A stretch of DNA of 64,000 nt from an uncultured Alphaproteobacteria bacterium (GCA_902573735.1 CACGLH010000002.1:231662-295661), one strand, 5' to 3'. Numbered from the stretch's first letter, positions 1-9,973 are shown. Notes: generated by a model not told the origin, from the letters alone. Program-made: numbers and translations.

Positions 1-461
1 AGGCCTACAATATTTGTACAATTTATAATTTTTTTTGAGGAAATTTTAGGGGCATTATTTAAGGGGGAAAGATTTTTACTTAAAAAAGCTTTATTAATAT
101 TTTTTTTTGATTGAGAGCATTTTAATAAGGTAATTTTTATATTTTGATTTAATTCTTTAGCTAATTCTTTAGTAATTTCTAAAAACCAATCAACTGTTTT
201 ATCCGTTCCACAAGTTCCAGCGCTTCCAATTAATAAGGGAATTTTTAATTTTTCCCTAGCTACCATTAATGTCTTCCATTCAGATTTAGTAGAAGATCTT
301 GAATATTTAGATTTTCCTTTTCCAAGGTAAGCAGGACCAGAGTCAGTTGATCCACCATCTACTACTATGATATCTGGTTTTTCTTTTAAGCCCCTTTCTA
401 ATGCTTTCTTACAATAAGTAATTCCTAAAGCACCAGTAGGAACTAAAACCTTTACATTCAT
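1..461 (-). CDS. AtuA-like (DUF1446-type) protein, 3' end beyond window
   Basis: An open minus-strand frame starts at ATG 461 and runs without a stop to the window edge (153 codons visible), so the gene is partial. The N-terminus reads as a short hydrophobic strand followed by PTGALG, and near residues 32-47 it has VVDGGSTDSGPAYLG, a glycine-rich motif I associate with the AtuA/DUF1446 group. A second motif near residues 80-90 is GSAGTCGTDK. The function is not established. The gene begins 5 bases after the tctA stop on the same strand, so it is probably the last gene of the tctCBA operon and may act on the imported carboxylate. The reading frame is sure; the family name is a recollection of motif similarity and only moderately sure. 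Confidence 0.6.
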   Translation of the reverse strand, partial: MNVKVLVPTGALGITYCKKALERGLKEKPDIIVVDGGSTDSGPAYLGKGKSKYSRSSTKSEWKTLMVAREKLKIPLLIGSAGTCGTDKTVDWFLEITKELAKELNQNIKITLLKCSQSKKNINKAFLSKNLSPLNNAPKISSKKIINCTNIVG

Positions 462-465
462 TGTA

Positions 466-1968
466 CTATCCAATTGGTGTTGGTTTTTTTAGATAAGATC
501 TTAAAAAAATTGGTGCAATAAAACCTATAAAGGCTGCAATCCACAATCCTACCGAAATATAAGAATTAAATAGATAGGTCCAGTCACCATTGGATAAAAC
601 CATTGCTCTTCTTAAACTTACTTCCATGTGTCCTCCAAGCAAAATTCCAAGTATAACAGGAACTGCAGGTATTTTTAATTTTCGTAAGGTAAAACCTAAA
701 ACACCAAACCCTATCATTAGTAAAAGATCAAAATAGCTTCCAGATAAGGAATAAATTCCAACAAAAGAAACCATAGCTACTCCAGGCAGTAAAAATGATG
801 CTGGTACTTGAAGAATTTTTGTAAATACTTTTACTAAAGGAACATTCAAAATTAATAAAACAAAGTTAGCTATTAATAGTGTTGCTATTAAACCCCAAAC
901 CACCTCTGGTCTTTCATTAAAAAGGAGTGGTCCTGGTGTTATGTTTAATGTCATCAATAAAGCAAGTAAAACAGCAGTTGTTCCAGAACCAGGTACTCCT
1001 AAAGTTAACATTGGAACAAGTGCACCTCCAGCAGCGGCATTATTTCCAGCTTCTGGAGCAGCTACGCCTCTAATATCCCCTGTTCCAAAAGTCTTTTTTT
1101 CTTTAGCTAAAGATTTTTCACTCATATAAGCAAGAAAACTACCTAAAGAAGCTCCTGCTCCAGGAAGAACTCCTGCTATAAAGCCAACAGTAGTTGCTCT
1201 TAGCATTGTCCATTTGGTCGCCAATATATCTTTTATAGGAATTGAGATTTTTCCTAGTTTTACTCCAATAGCGGAGTCTTTTCCTCTACTTTCGATAAAA
1301 ACAAATATTTCAGTAACTGCAAAAAGACCAACAATTGCTACTAAAAAATCCACACCATCATATAAATGAAGGTTTCCTCCAGTAAATCTTGTCATTCCAG
1401 TTGAATTATCTACACCTATCATTGAAATGCCTAATCCTAAGCATACTGCAATTGCTGATTTTGCTTGGTTTTCAGCGCCTATTCCTCCAAGTGTACAAAA
1501 TGCTAGAAGATATAATGCAAAGTATTCAGCTGGGCCAAAATAAAACGCGACTCTTGCTAAGATTGGTGCTAAAAGCATTAGTCCTATTGTAGCGAGAAAA
1601 GCTCCGACAAAAGACGATACACCCGAAAGTACCAGGGCATCACCAGCTCTTCCTTTTTTTGCCATTGGATAACCGTCAAGAGTTGTCATCATAGCAGGTT
1701 CATCACCAGGTATATTTAAGAGAATCGACGATATTCTTCCTCCATACATGGCTCCATAATACACACTAGTCATGAGAACGAGAGCTTGTGTTGCATCTAA
1801 CTCTAAGGTAAAGGCAAGAGGTATGAGTATTGCTACGCCATTGGAAGGTCCAAGTCCTGGTAAAGCCCCAATAATTGTTCCAAGAATGCACCCTATTATA
1901 GCTAAGCTAAGAGTAGTTAATGTAAGTGCAATACCAAAACCAAGAGCTAAATTTTGAAAAAGTTCCAT
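466..1968 (-). CDS. tctA: TctA-family large permease of a tripartite tricarboxylate transporter
   Basis: The 500-residue length is typical of TctA. The protein is almost entirely hydrophobic with about 12 membrane segments. It carries the family's two proline/glycine-rich signatures: GALPGLGPSNG near residues 36-46 and GVLPGAGASLG near 268-278. It forms the large inner-membrane channel that works with TctB and the periplasmic TctC in cation-driven uptake of di- or tricarboxylates. I chose ATG 1968; the TTG two codons upstream directly abuts the tctB stop and lacks a better ribosome site. It is third in the tctC-tctB-tctA order. The substrate cannot be read from the sequence. Confidence 0.92.
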   Translation of the reverse strand: MELFQNLALGFGIALTLTTLSLAIIGCILGTIIGALPGLGPSNGVAILIPLAFTLELDATQALVLMTSVYYGAMYGGRISSILLNIPGDEPAMMTTLDGYPMAKKGRAGDALVLSGVSSFVGAFLATIGLMLLAPILARVAFYFGPAEYFALYLLAFCTLGGIGAENQAKSAIAVCLGLGISMIGVDNSTGMTRFTGGNLHLYDGVDFLVAIVGLFAVTEIFVFIESRGKDSAIGVKLGKISIPIKDILATKWTMLRATTVGFIAGVLPGAGASLGSFLAYMSEKSLAKEKKTFGTGDIRGVAAPEAGNNAAAGGALVPMLTLGVPGSGTTAVLLALLMTLNITPGPLLFNERPEVVWGLIATLLIANFVLLILNVPLVKVFTKILQVPASFLLPGVAMVSFVGIYSLSGSYFDLLLMIGFGVLGFTLRKLKIPAVPVILGILLGGHMEVSLRRAMVLSNGDWTYLFNSYISVGLWIAAFIGFIAPIFLRSYLKKPTPIG

Positions 1969-1974
1969 TTGCAA

Positions 1975-2412
1975 TTAACCTAAAAGAAATTTTGGGAAAG
2001 GAAAAAGACTCAGTCCTAATCCAAATTTAAATATTGTGAATAACGATAAAGATAAGATTAAACCAGTTGCTGATGATTTAAAAATACTGGGTTGTATTAA
2101 GTAGGATAAAGCAGCAGATGCCAATGCTGTAGGTAAAAGGAAACCAAATGTTTTTAATGAAAAAGCATATAAGATTAAAACAATTAAAGCTGTAAATAAT
2201 TTAATTAAAGTTTTAACATTTGGCCACAATGGGTCTTTATCTGGTTTTATTATCATTGTTATTGAACAAATCAAAGCAGCACCAGAAACTATAAAAGGAA
2301 AGTTTTTGGGTCCTAAAGGGTCAGCAAAAAAGGGTGATTCCAACTGGGTAGCACTGACAAAAAATGTCAGTGCTAATATAGTTAAAGTAGAGCCGAATAT
2401 TCGGTCTGACAC
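1975..2412 (-). CDS. tctB: TctB-family small permease of a tripartite tricarboxylate transporter
   Basis: A 145-residue membrane protein with four hydrophobic segments, the size and shape of TctB. Its position between tctC and tctA is the usual one. The start is GTG 2412, whose first base is the last base of the tctC stop codon, so translation is probably coupled. TctB families are weakly conserved, so the call leans on context as much as on sequence. Confidence 0.85.
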   Translation of the reverse strand: MSDRIFGSTLTILALTFFVSATQLESPFFADPLGPKNFPFIVSGAALICSITMIIKPDKDPLWPNVKTLIKLFTALIVLILYAFSLKTFGFLLPTALASAALSYLIQPSIFKSSATGLILSLSLFTIFKFGLGLSLFPFPKFLLG

Positions 2413-3377
2413 TATTTCATTACACCAAGTTCTTTGGATAAAGCTTGGACTTCAGCCATAACTCCAACAACATAATCTTGGAAGTTTGGACCAACTTTAT
2501 TAAATGGTGCTAATCCGTTGGCTTCCATGGCCTTTTTCCACTCTGCGGAATCACCAACTTTTCTGAGGGCCTCAGTCCATTTTTTATATGAAGCATCAGA
2601 TGCACCTTTCGGAGTATACAAACCTCTCCAATTAACAGCAACTACATCAATTCCCTGTTCTTTGGCAGTAGGAATATCTTCAAAACCAGGAATTCTTTCG
2701 TCTGTAAATGAAGCAAGTACTCTTACATCACCAGATTTGATAAACCCAACAACCCCGGAAATATCACCAGTCATAGCAGCGGTAAAACCACCTACTGTTT
2801 GAGTAATAGCGTCAGCATCTCCATCAACACCAATATATTTAACCTTAGCAATATCGGTAAACCCTTTTTTTCCTAAAGCCATTAATACTTTTAAGTGATC
2901 AAAACCACCTGCAGCAGATCCCCCAGCAAAAGCATGATTTGCAGGATCTGCAATAACAGCATCAAGTAAGTCATTTAAATTTTTATAAGGTGAGTCTGCA
3001 GCTACTACTATAACTCCAGGGTCTGCACCAATAGCGCCAAGAAAACGTACTTGATCATAGGTCATTCCAGAATAGGCATTCTGCGCTAACCTTGTGGCTG
3101 TTGCAGAAGAAGCAGCTACTATTAAGTTGTCATCTGTATTTCTTTCATTTACTACATGACCGTAGGCTAAGCCTCCGCCTCCACCTGCCATATTAGTTAC
3201 CTGAATAGGTGAATCATAAGCACCAATATCATACATAATTTTTGTAATAGTTCTGCAAGTAAAGTCCCAGCCACCACCTGGATTTGCTGGTGCTATACAT
3301 TCAGCTGAAAACAAACTTGTAGCTGCAAAGAATGTAACTGACAATCCAGCAGCAAAAGATTTAATTTTTTTGATCAT
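2412..3377 (-). CDS. tctC: TctC-family periplasmic carboxylate-binding protein
   Basis: 321 residues with an N-terminal signal peptide (basic start, hydrophobic core to about residue 23, cut near SAEC). The mature start holds the BugT/TctC signature PANPGGGWDFTCR. It captures a carboxylate in the periplasm and hands it to TctA/TctB. It is first in the operon, as expected for the most abundant component. The ribosome site AGGAGG-like (reverse complement of the tcctcc at 3381-3386) sits just before ATG 3377. Confidence 0.92.
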   Translation of the reverse strand: MIKKIKSFAAGLSVTFFAATSLFSAECIAPANPGGGWDFTCRTITKIMYDIGAYDSPIQVTNMAGGGGGLAYGHVVNERNTDDNLIVAASSATATRLAQNAYSGMTYDQVRFLGAIGADPGVIVVAADSPYKNLNDLLDAVIADPANHAFAGGSAAGGFDHLKVLMALGKKGFTDIAKVKYIGVDGDADAITQTVGGFTAAMTGDISGVVGFIKSGDVRVLASFTDERIPGFEDIPTAKEQGIDVVAVNWRGLYTPKGASDASYKKWTEALRKVGDSAEWKKAMEANGLAPFNKVGPNFQDYVVGVMAEVQALSKELGVMK

Positions 3378-3492
3378 ATTTTCCTCCTAAATATGATTAG
3401 TTTAATTTATTGAGAAACAAGCAATCTCAGCTGTGAGGATAGGCATCCTGAAAAAAAAATACAAGTATTCAATTAATGAAAAATCTCTAAAT

Positions 3493-4824
3493 TTAAGATT
3501 TTAAATACCTTCTAAATTCTTCCCATGATAATTTTGGTACTCTCGTTAAATTATCAAAATCAACATAGACGAGACCAAATCTTTTACTATATCCAAATGC
3601 CCATTCGAAATTATCTAACAATGACCAAGCGAAATATCCTTTTAAAGGAATTCCATTTTCTAAAAGCTTAAAGCACTCAATTAGGTGTTCATTATAGAAT
3701 TTTATTCTTTTAGAATCATTAATTTTTCCGTCTATAATAACATCTTTGTTGGCCATACCATTTTCTGTTACATAAATTGGTATTTTTTTTGAATATTCTT
3801 TATGTAATCTTTCAATAAGAATTCTAAGCCCATTAGGAAAAATTTCCCAACCCATATCGGTAATATCTAAATCACCATTAACGGATTTGTAACCCAAAAA
3901 AGATTCACTTGGATCGATTTTGATCAATGATCTTGTATAATAATTTATTCCTACCCAATCTAGGGGTTGAGAAATTTTTGCTAGATCTTTTTCATAATTT
4001 TTTGGCATATATTGAGAAAAAAGATCAAGTGTTTGAGAAGGATAAACACCATTAAAAATGGCTTCATCAAACCAAAGATTATGAATTTCATCTGCTAAAT
4101 TTGTGACTTTTAAAGTTTCAGGTTTGTCATCAAAGGGTTGAACAAGATGTTTATTTAATACAATTCCGGCATTCTTGTAGTTATGACTCCTAATTACTTG
4201 CATAGCTTCAGCATGAGCAACTAATATCATATGCATTGTTTTGATGCCTGATTCTATACTTCTTTCACCAGGAGCATGTTCACCAAGATAATGACTTAGC
4301 CAAGAAACACACCATGGTTCGTTTATTGTTGCAATTGAGTCTAACCTGTCTGAAAATCTTCTCATAATGATGTCTGTAAAATCGGCAAACCACTTAGTTG
4401 TATCGCGATTTTTCCATCCACCTTTTGACATAAAAATTTCTGGCAAATCCCAATGATAAAGTGTTGAGTATGTTTTTAAATTATTTTCTAGAAGCTCATC
4501 AATTAATTTATCATAAAATGAAATCCCCTCTTTATTAATAGCACCTTTCCCTTCAGGAAGAATTCTAGGCCATGAAAAAGAAAATCGATATGCAGAAAAT
4601 CCAGCGTCTGAAATTAATTTAACATCCTCCTTGTAATTGATAACATGAGCACAAGCAATATTACCTGATTCATTATTAAAAACTCTCCCATCTTGTTTTG
4701 AAAAATTATCCCAATGACTAAGCCCTGATTTTCCAAAACTATTTCCTTCAATTTGATAACTTGAAGTTGCTACACCAAAGGTAAAATCATCAGGGAATTT
4801 ATTTATTATTTTTAGATCTACCAT
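3493..4824 (-). CDS. GH1 beta-glucosidase
   Basis: 443 residues, normal for a bacterial cytoplasmic family 1 glycoside hydrolase. The acid/base glutamate is in TINEP (Glu169) and the nucleophile is in YVTENG (Glu354). The N-terminal FGVATSSYQIEG and the C-terminal YFAWSLLDNFEWAFGY are also family marks. No signal peptide, so it splits imported beta-glucosides in the cytoplasm. It diverges from the aglE transporter operon, suggesting joint use of imported glucosides. Within GH1, activity on glucose versus galactose or fucose cannot be told from sequence alone. Confidence 0.93.
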   Translation of the reverse strand: MVDLKIINKFPDDFTFGVATSSYQIEGNSFGKSGLSHWDNFSKQDGRVFNNESGNIACAHVINYKEDVKLISDAGFSAYRFSFSWPRILPEGKGAINKEGISFYDKLIDELLENNLKTYSTLYHWDLPEIFMSKGGWKNRDTTKWFADFTDIIMRRFSDRLDSIATINEPWCVSWLSHYLGEHAPGERSIESGIKTMHMILVAHAEAMQVIRSHNYKNAGIVLNKHLVQPFDDKPETLKVTNLADEIHNLWFDEAIFNGVYPSQTLDLFSQYMPKNYEKDLAKISQPLDWVGINYYTRSLIKIDPSESFLGYKSVNGDLDITDMGWEIFPNGLRILIERLHKEYSKKIPIYVTENGMANKDVIIDGKINDSKRIKFYNEHLIECFKLLENGIPLKGYFAWSLLDNFEWAFGYSKRFGLVYVDFDNLTRVPKLSWEEFRRYLKS

Positions 4825-5022
4825 TATAATAAAGCCTATAGTTTTAAAACCATCTAAATATATTATATCTTTTCAAGCTATTTCTTAAAACTTAAAAATT
4901 GCCTTTTTTTCAGGCATATTTGTTTTTTTTTAATTTATTAGTAGATAAACGTTGTATCTCTGTAATGATTTATGTACTAATTCTATGCTTACGTTAAGTA
5001 AATTATATGAAATGGGGGAAAT

Positions 5023-6342
5023 ATGAACATTTTAAAAATTAAAAAACTCCTTTTAGCTTCTGTACTATTGGTTTTTCCAACAAGTATAATTGCTGGGAGT
5101 GGACATTATCATTATGATGGTCCAGATATTTCTGGAGCCAAAATTAAAATTTTTGGACCTTGGTTAGCACCTGAAGATGAAAGCTTCAGAGATGTTTTAT
5201 CTATTTTTGAAAAAGAAACAGGTGCATCAGTTGAATATGGTGGATCAGACGAATTTGAGCAGATCATTAATATTGACTGTAAAGCAGGTAATCCAGCTGA
5301 TATAGCAGTCTTTCCACAACCTGGTTTAGCCGCAAATATTGCTGCAACTGGATGTTTAGCACCACAAGGTAATGATTTAAAGCAAATGGTTTTGGATGAT
5401 TATGCGGCTGGTCAATCATGGGTTGATTTGACAACTTATGCAGACGCTAATGGAAATGACCAATTTTACGGTATTTTCTTCAGAGTTAATGTGAAAAGCC
5501 TAGTTTGGTATTCACCTGATAACTTTGAAGATAATGGATATGAAGTTCCTAAAACAATGGAGGAATTATTATCACTTACAGAAAAAATGGCTTCTGACGG
5601 TAACACACCTTGGTGTATTGGTCTCGAGTCTGGTGGAGCAACAGGATGGCCAGCAACTGATTGGATGGAAGAAATAATGTTGAGGACTCATCCCCCATCA
5701 GTATATGACCAATGGGTGTCTAATGAGATGCCATTTAATGATCAAAAAGTTATAGATGCAATGAAATTTTTTGGTACATTTGCATTGAATGACGATTATG
5801 TAGCAGGTGGTTCAAAAGCAGTTGCAACAACTGGTTTTAGAGATTCTCCAAAAGGTTTGTTTACATCACCACCACAGTGTATGATGCATAGACAAGCTAG
5901 TTTTATTCCTGCCTTCTTTCCAGAAGGTGTTGAAGCAGGTGTAGATTATGATTTTTTCTATTTTCCAGCTTATTCTTCAAAGGATCTCGGACGTCCAGTT
6001 CTAGGAGCAGGTACTGTTGTTACAGCTACTAACAATGATCCGGCAACTACAGAACTAATGAAGTTTTTAATGCATCCAGAAGCTCATGAAAGATTTATGG
6101 GTAAGGGAGGTTTCTTAACACCTCATAAGGGTGTAGATAAAAGCAAATATGCGAGTGATACATTTAGAGGATTACACGATATTTTAGTTGGTGCGACTAC
6201 ATTTAGATTTGATGGATCAGATTTAATGCCAGGCGCTGTCGGTGCGGGTTCCTTTTGGACTGGTATGGTTGATTATACCAATGGTAAATCAGCAAAAGAT
6301 GTTGCAGATGCTATTCAATCTAGCTGGGATGCAATTAAATAA
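5023..6342 (+). CDS. aglE: Alpha-glucoside ABC transporter substrate-binding protein (AglE-like)
   Basis: 439 residues with a signal peptide (KKLLLASVLLVFPTSIIAG, cut near residue 25) and the fold pattern of cluster 1 sugar-binding proteins. It binds oligosaccharide in the periplasm and delivers it to AglF/AglG. A strong ribosome site (GGGGGAAAT) precedes ATG 5023. It is first in the operon, and an intrinsic terminator directly downstream would keep its mRNA level above that of the permeases. Assignment to alpha-glucosides rests on the AglG-type insertion in the downstream permease and the linked GH4 enzyme. Confidence 0.88.
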   Translation: MNILKIKKLLLASVLLVFPTSIIAGSGHYHYDGPDISGAKIKIFGPWLAPEDESFRDVLSIFEKETGASVEYGGSDEFEQIINIDCKAGNPADIAVFPQPGLAANIAATGCLAPQGNDLKQMVLDDYAAGQSWVDLTTYADANGNDQFYGIFFRVNVKSLVWYSPDNFEDNGYEVPKTMEELLSLTEKMASDGNTPWCIGLESGGATGWPATDWMEEIMLRTHPPSVYDQWVSNEMPFNDQKVIDAMKFFGTFALNDDYVAGGSKAVATTGFRDSPKGLFTSPPQCMMHRQASFIPAFFPEGVEAGVDYDFFYFPAYSSKDLGRPVLGAGTVVTATNNDPATTELMKFLMHPEAHERFMGKGGFLTPHKGVDKSKYASDTFRGLHDILVGATTFRFDGSDLMPGAVGAGSFWTGMVDYTNGKSAKDVADAIQSSWDAIK

Positions 6343-6357
6343 ATAAATCTTGCTAAG

Positions 6358-6392
6358 AAGGCGAACAATAAACTTGTTCGCCTTTTTTTTTT
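6358..6392 (+). terminator. Intrinsic terminator or attenuator after aglE
   Basis: A perfect 11-bp stem (AAGGCGAACAA with TTGTTCGCCTT, 5-base loop) is followed by a run of ten T on the plus strand. It lies between aglE and aglF, the usual place for partial termination that raises binding-protein expression over the permeases. Confidence 0.9.
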
Positions 6393-6407
6393 ATAATAAA
6401 AATCATC

Positions 6408-7397
6408 ATGAGTTTTTTTTCATTAATATCAACTGTTATAGTTGGCGTTCTGTTCTTTATCATTTACTTTGGTTTATCAAATTTTATTTTAGATTTAGTT
6501 TGTAAATTTAAAAGCAATTCTGTAGCTCTTGAAAATTCGGTAAGAGCTATAATTTTCATAGCTCCTGCTTTTTTAGTTTTGTTTATGTTTATTTTATATC
6601 CTGTTTTTGAAACAGTGAGATTAAGTTTTTATGACAAATTTGGTCGTGAATTTGTTGGTTGGAACAATTATTTATGGGCATTAAATGATCCAAACTTTAG
6701 AAGAAGCATTTTAAATAACTTGGGTTGGCTTTTGATAGTTCCAACACTTAGTACTTTTTTTGGTTTAGTAATTGCCAATTTAACTGACAAGATATGGTGG
6801 GGAACTATCGCAAAGTCTATTATTTTTATGCCTATGGCCATATCATTCGTAGGAGCTGGAGTAATATGGAAATTTATTTACGATTATAGAGGAACAGGTG
6901 ATCAGCAAATAGGTTTGTTAAATGCAATTGTTGTTTCTATGGGGATGGAACCGCAAGCATGGCTCACAATTTCAATTTGGAACAATCTTTTTTTAATGGC
7001 CATTATGATTTGGATACAAACTGGTTTAGCCCTTGTGATTTTTAGTGCTGCTCTTCGAGGTATTCCAAATGAAACGCTTGAAGCAGCACGTATAGATGGG
7101 GCAAGCGAATTTAGAATTTTTTGGTCTATAATTATACCATTTTTAGAAAGAACTATTTTAGTTATTTGGACTATAATCACAATTTTAGTCTTAAAAGTAT
7201 TCGATATTATCTATGCAATGACCAATGGGGAGTGGCAAACAGAAGTTCTGGCTAACCTCATGTATGATTGGATGTTTAGAGGAGGAGGGGATTCTGGAAG
7301 GGGTAGTGTATTAGCTTTTTGTATAATGATAGGAGTTATTCCTATACTTGTTTGGAATTTATATAGGCATAGGCAAGAGCAAAAAAATGAAATTTAA
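6408..7397 (+). CDS. aglF: Alpha-glucoside ABC transporter permease AglF
   Basis: 329 residues of MalF-type permease with an N-terminal membrane helix, five or more further helices, and the cytoplasmic EAA loop (EAARIDGASEFRIFWSIIIP) that docks on the ATPase. It is inner-membrane and pairs with AglG. Its last codons overlap the aglG start by 11 bases, indicating coupled translation. Confidence 0.9.
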   Translation: MSFFSLISTVIVGVLFFIIYFGLSNFILDLVCKFKSNSVALENSVRAIIFIAPAFLVLFMFILYPVFETVRLSFYDKFGREFVGWNNYLWALNDPNFRRSILNNLGWLLIVPTLSTFFGLVIANLTDKIWWGTIAKSIIFMPMAISFVGAGVIWKFIYDYRGTGDQQIGLLNAIVVSMGMEPQAWLTISIWNNLFLMAIMIWIQTGLALVIFSAALRGIPNETLEAARIDGASEFRIFWSIIIPFLERTILVIWTIITILVLKVFDIIYAMTNGEWQTEVLANLMYDWMFRGGGDSGRGSVLAFCIMIGVIPILVWNLYRHRQEQKNEI

Positions 7398-8529
7398 ATT
7401 GAATTTATCGTCTATTTTTTCGCAATTATTGTTATTATTTTTTGTTATTTTATGGATTACCCCAACCTTCGGACTTTTGATCAGTTCATTCAGAGATAAA
7501 GATCAACTGGCTATTAGCGGTTGGTGGACTTCATTAATTAATACTGAGGTAAGTGAAATTCACAGAACTAAGGGTAAAAATGAACAGTCAAAAGAAAATG
7601 AAGTTTATTTCATAAGGGGTAATTTATTTAAAGAGGACAAAGGGAAGAAAATACTAAGTTTTGGTGTAACTTCAAAAAATATAAATGCTTACATGGTTGG
7701 TGAAAAAGCTGTATTAAAAGATAAATCTGAAATAGTTGTATTTGAAAATGGAGATTACGAATGGAGATCAGAAAATGAATTTAAAAAGAAAAAAGGCAGA
7801 AGAATATTTATCACTGCAAAAAGCCCACCTAGTTTTACTTTAGACAATTATAAAGAAGTATTATTTGAAGCAGGTTTAGGTCAAGCATTTTTGAATACAA
7901 TTGCAGTTGCATTACCTGCTACATTGATTCCTTTAATAATCTGCTCTTTTTTCGCATATTCTCTTACATGGATGAATTTTTTTGGGAGAGACATACTATT
8001 AGCCACAATCATAGCATCTCTTGTGGTGCCACTTCAGATGTCTTTAATCCCAATTTTAACAATTTATAATGACTTGGGAGCACTTTTCAATATAGAGGCA
8101 AAATCATTTCCTGGTATTTGGATGGCACATACTGGTTTTGGTCTAGCGTCTACAACTTTTCTATTATGGAATTTCATGAAATCTCTGCCTAACGAAATGC
8201 TAGAGGCAGCTAAGGTAGATGGTGCCACTCATTATGATACTTTTGTTAGAATAGTTATACCATTATCTATTCCTGCATTTGCATCTATTTTTATTTTACA
8301 ATTTCTTTGGGTATGGAACGATCTATTAGTTGGGTTAGTATTTTTGGATAAGCACCCAAGTGAAATAATCTTAACTGCAAAACTAAAAGAATTATTGGGT
8401 TCTTATGGAGAAAATTGGGAAATTTTAACAACTGGTGCATTTATATCCATGACAGTCCCTTTATTTATTTTCTTTTCTCTGCAGAGATTTTTCATTAGAG
8501 GACTAGTTGCAGGTTCTGTTAAAGGATAA
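7387..8529 (+). CDS. aglG: Alpha-glucoside ABC transporter permease AglG
   Basis: 380 residues from ATG 7387, which overlaps the aglF end; a longer reading from 7348 would lie inside aglF and has no support. After the first membrane helix there is a roughly 100-residue periplasmic insertion (start SGWWTSL, end GRRIFITAKSPPSFTLDNY) that I recognise from AglG of Rhizobiaceae and Rhodobacterales and that ordinary MalG lacks. The EAA loop EAAKVDGATHYDTF follows. This insertion is the best evidence that the system is of the Agl type. Confidence 0.92.
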   Translation: MKFKLNLSSIFSQLLLLFFVILWITPTFGLLISSFRDKDQLAISGWWTSLINTEVSEIHRTKGKNEQSKENEVYFIRGNLFKEDKGKKILSFGVTSKNINAYMVGEKAVLKDKSEIVVFENGDYEWRSENEFKKKKGRRIFITAKSPPSFTLDNYKEVLFEAGLGQAFLNTIAVALPATLIPLIICSFFAYSLTWMNFFGRDILLATIIASLVVPLQMSLIPILTIYNDLGALFNIEAKSFPGIWMAHTGFGLASTTFLLWNFMKSLPNEMLEAAKVDGATHYDTFVRIVIPLSIPAFASIFILQFLWVWNDLLVGLVFLDKHPSEIILTAKLKELLGSYGENWEILTTGAFISMTVPLFIFFSLQRFFIRGLVAGSVKG

Positions 8530-8636
8530 AAACTTAAAATTTTTTTTATTTATTTAAATAAGATACTTGCTAGATTAAAATTTATTTTGTTAGATGATAT
8601 CAGTAATTCATTAACGATTTAATAAAGGTTAAAGCT

Positions 8637-9953
8637 ATGCAAAGAATTGTATTAATTGGAGCTGGTAGCACAATATTTGGTTTGGGAGTTGTTGGAGATA
8701 TTTTTAAATCTAAATCATTAGACGGATCGACAATTGTACTTCATGATATAAATCCAAAAGCATTAGATAATACATATAAGATTGCAAAAAAATACAAAGA
8801 AAAATTAGGAAAAAATATTTCAATTCAAGCGACTACTTCAAGAAAGGAAGCGCTCAAAGGAGCCTCCTTTTGTTTAATCTCTATAGAAGTTGGAAATAGG
8901 TTTGATTTATGGGATCAAGATTGGAAAATGCCACTTCAATATGGAGTAAAGCAAGTTTATGGTGAAAACGGAGGACCAGGTGGACTATTCCATTCTCTTA
9001 GAATTATCCCTCCCATTTTAGAAATTTGTAGAGATATACAAGAAATATGTCCTGATGCTTACGTTTTTAATTATTCAAATCCTATGCAACGTATCTGTCA
9101 TGCTGTTACTACAAAATTTCCAGATCTAAAGTTTATAGGATTGTGCCATGAAATTGAATCTATGCGTCGACAACTACCTTCATTAATGGAAACAGAATTA
9201 TCCAATATAGAATTTAGAGCAGGTGGCTTGAATCATTTTAGCATATTATTAGATGCTAAATATAAAAATAATGGGGAAGACGGTTATCCGTCAATTAGAA
9301 GAAATTTCAGGGATTATTTTAAAGATCTTGTTAATGATCATGAAGGTTTTGTGTCTGATCCTGGTGCAGAAAGAGGTGTTTTTTTTAAAATATATGAGGA
9401 TTTTAATTATTTGCCTATTACTACGGATAGTCATTTAGGTGAATATGTACAATGGGCATATAGTGTAGCTGATCATGGAGGAATCTTACATTTTTATGAC
9501 AGTTACAAAGAAAAATGCTTAACATTTTTTGAAAGTGATAAGCTATATTCTTCTTTTTTTGATATGGACAGTCATACTTTTCATGAAAGATTTGTACCTA
9601 TTGCTGAAGCTATTATTGAGGATCAAGAAATAGAGGAGGCGTCTGTAAATATACCTAACAGTGATTTTATTGACTGTTTGCCTTCAGATATTGTCGTTGA
9701 AGTACCAGCCATTATAAATAAAAAAGGTATAAGAGGTATTAAACTTTCAAATTATCCTAAAACATTTGGAAGCTTATTAAATTTACAAACTGGTGTTATT
9801 CAACTGACTACACAAGCAGTTTTAGAGAAATCAAAACATAAAGCCTATTTAGCTTTATTAGCGGATCCAGTTGTTACAAGTGTTAATAATGCTGAGAAAT
9901 TACTAAATAATATGATTTCAGCTCAACATAAGTATCTATCTTATTTGAATTAA
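8637..9953 (+). CDS. GH4 family alpha-glucosidase/alpha-galactosidase (NAD and metal dependent)
   Basis: 438 residues. The N-terminal dinucleotide-binding loop is GAGSTIFG (residues 8-15), and NYSNPM (145-150) is the family 4 signature. The metal ligands are likely Cys170 (in CHEI) and His200 (in GGLNHF). GH4 enzymes cleave by transient oxidation with NAD and Mn or similar. It has no signal peptide, so it acts on sugar delivered by AglEFGK. Alpha-glucosidase is favoured by the transporter; alpha-galactosidase or glucuronidase activity cannot be ruled out. The Rhizobium agl locus carries a GH13 enzyme at this place, so this is a family replacement. Confidence 0.88.
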   Translation: MQRIVLIGAGSTIFGLGVVGDIFKSKSLDGSTIVLHDINPKALDNTYKIAKKYKEKLGKNISIQATTSRKEALKGASFCLISIEVGNRFDLWDQDWKMPLQYGVKQVYGENGGPGGLFHSLRIIPPILEICRDIQEICPDAYVFNYSNPMQRICHAVTTKFPDLKFIGLCHEIESMRRQLPSLMETELSNIEFRAGGLNHFSILLDAKYKNNGEDGYPSIRRNFRDYFKDLVNDHEGFVSDPGAERGVFFKIYEDFNYLPITTDSHLGEYVQWAYSVADHGGILHFYDSYKEKCLTFFESDKLYSSFFDMDSHTFHERFVPIAEAIIEDQEIEEASVNIPNSDFIDCLPSDIVVEVPAIINKKGIRGIKLSNYPKTFGSLLNLQTGVIQLTTQAVLEKSKHKAYLALLADPVVTSVNNAEKLLNNMISAQHKYLSYLN

Positions 9954-9973
9954 TAAATTGGTAATTTTATAAA

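Noticed and set aside
3420..3465. Small inverted repeat AGGAT/ATCCT upstream of tctC
   Set aside because: Five-base arms, and the T run lies on the wrong side for a terminator on either strand.
4943..4959. AGATA...TATCT inverted repeat with a central AACGTT upstream of aglE
   Set aside because: It could be a sugar-regulator operator, but arms are only five bases and no LacI-type gene is in the window.
7348..7386. Upstream extension of aglG
   Set aside because: The extra 13 codons lie within aglF in another frame; ATG 7387 with the aglF overlap gives the normal AglG start.
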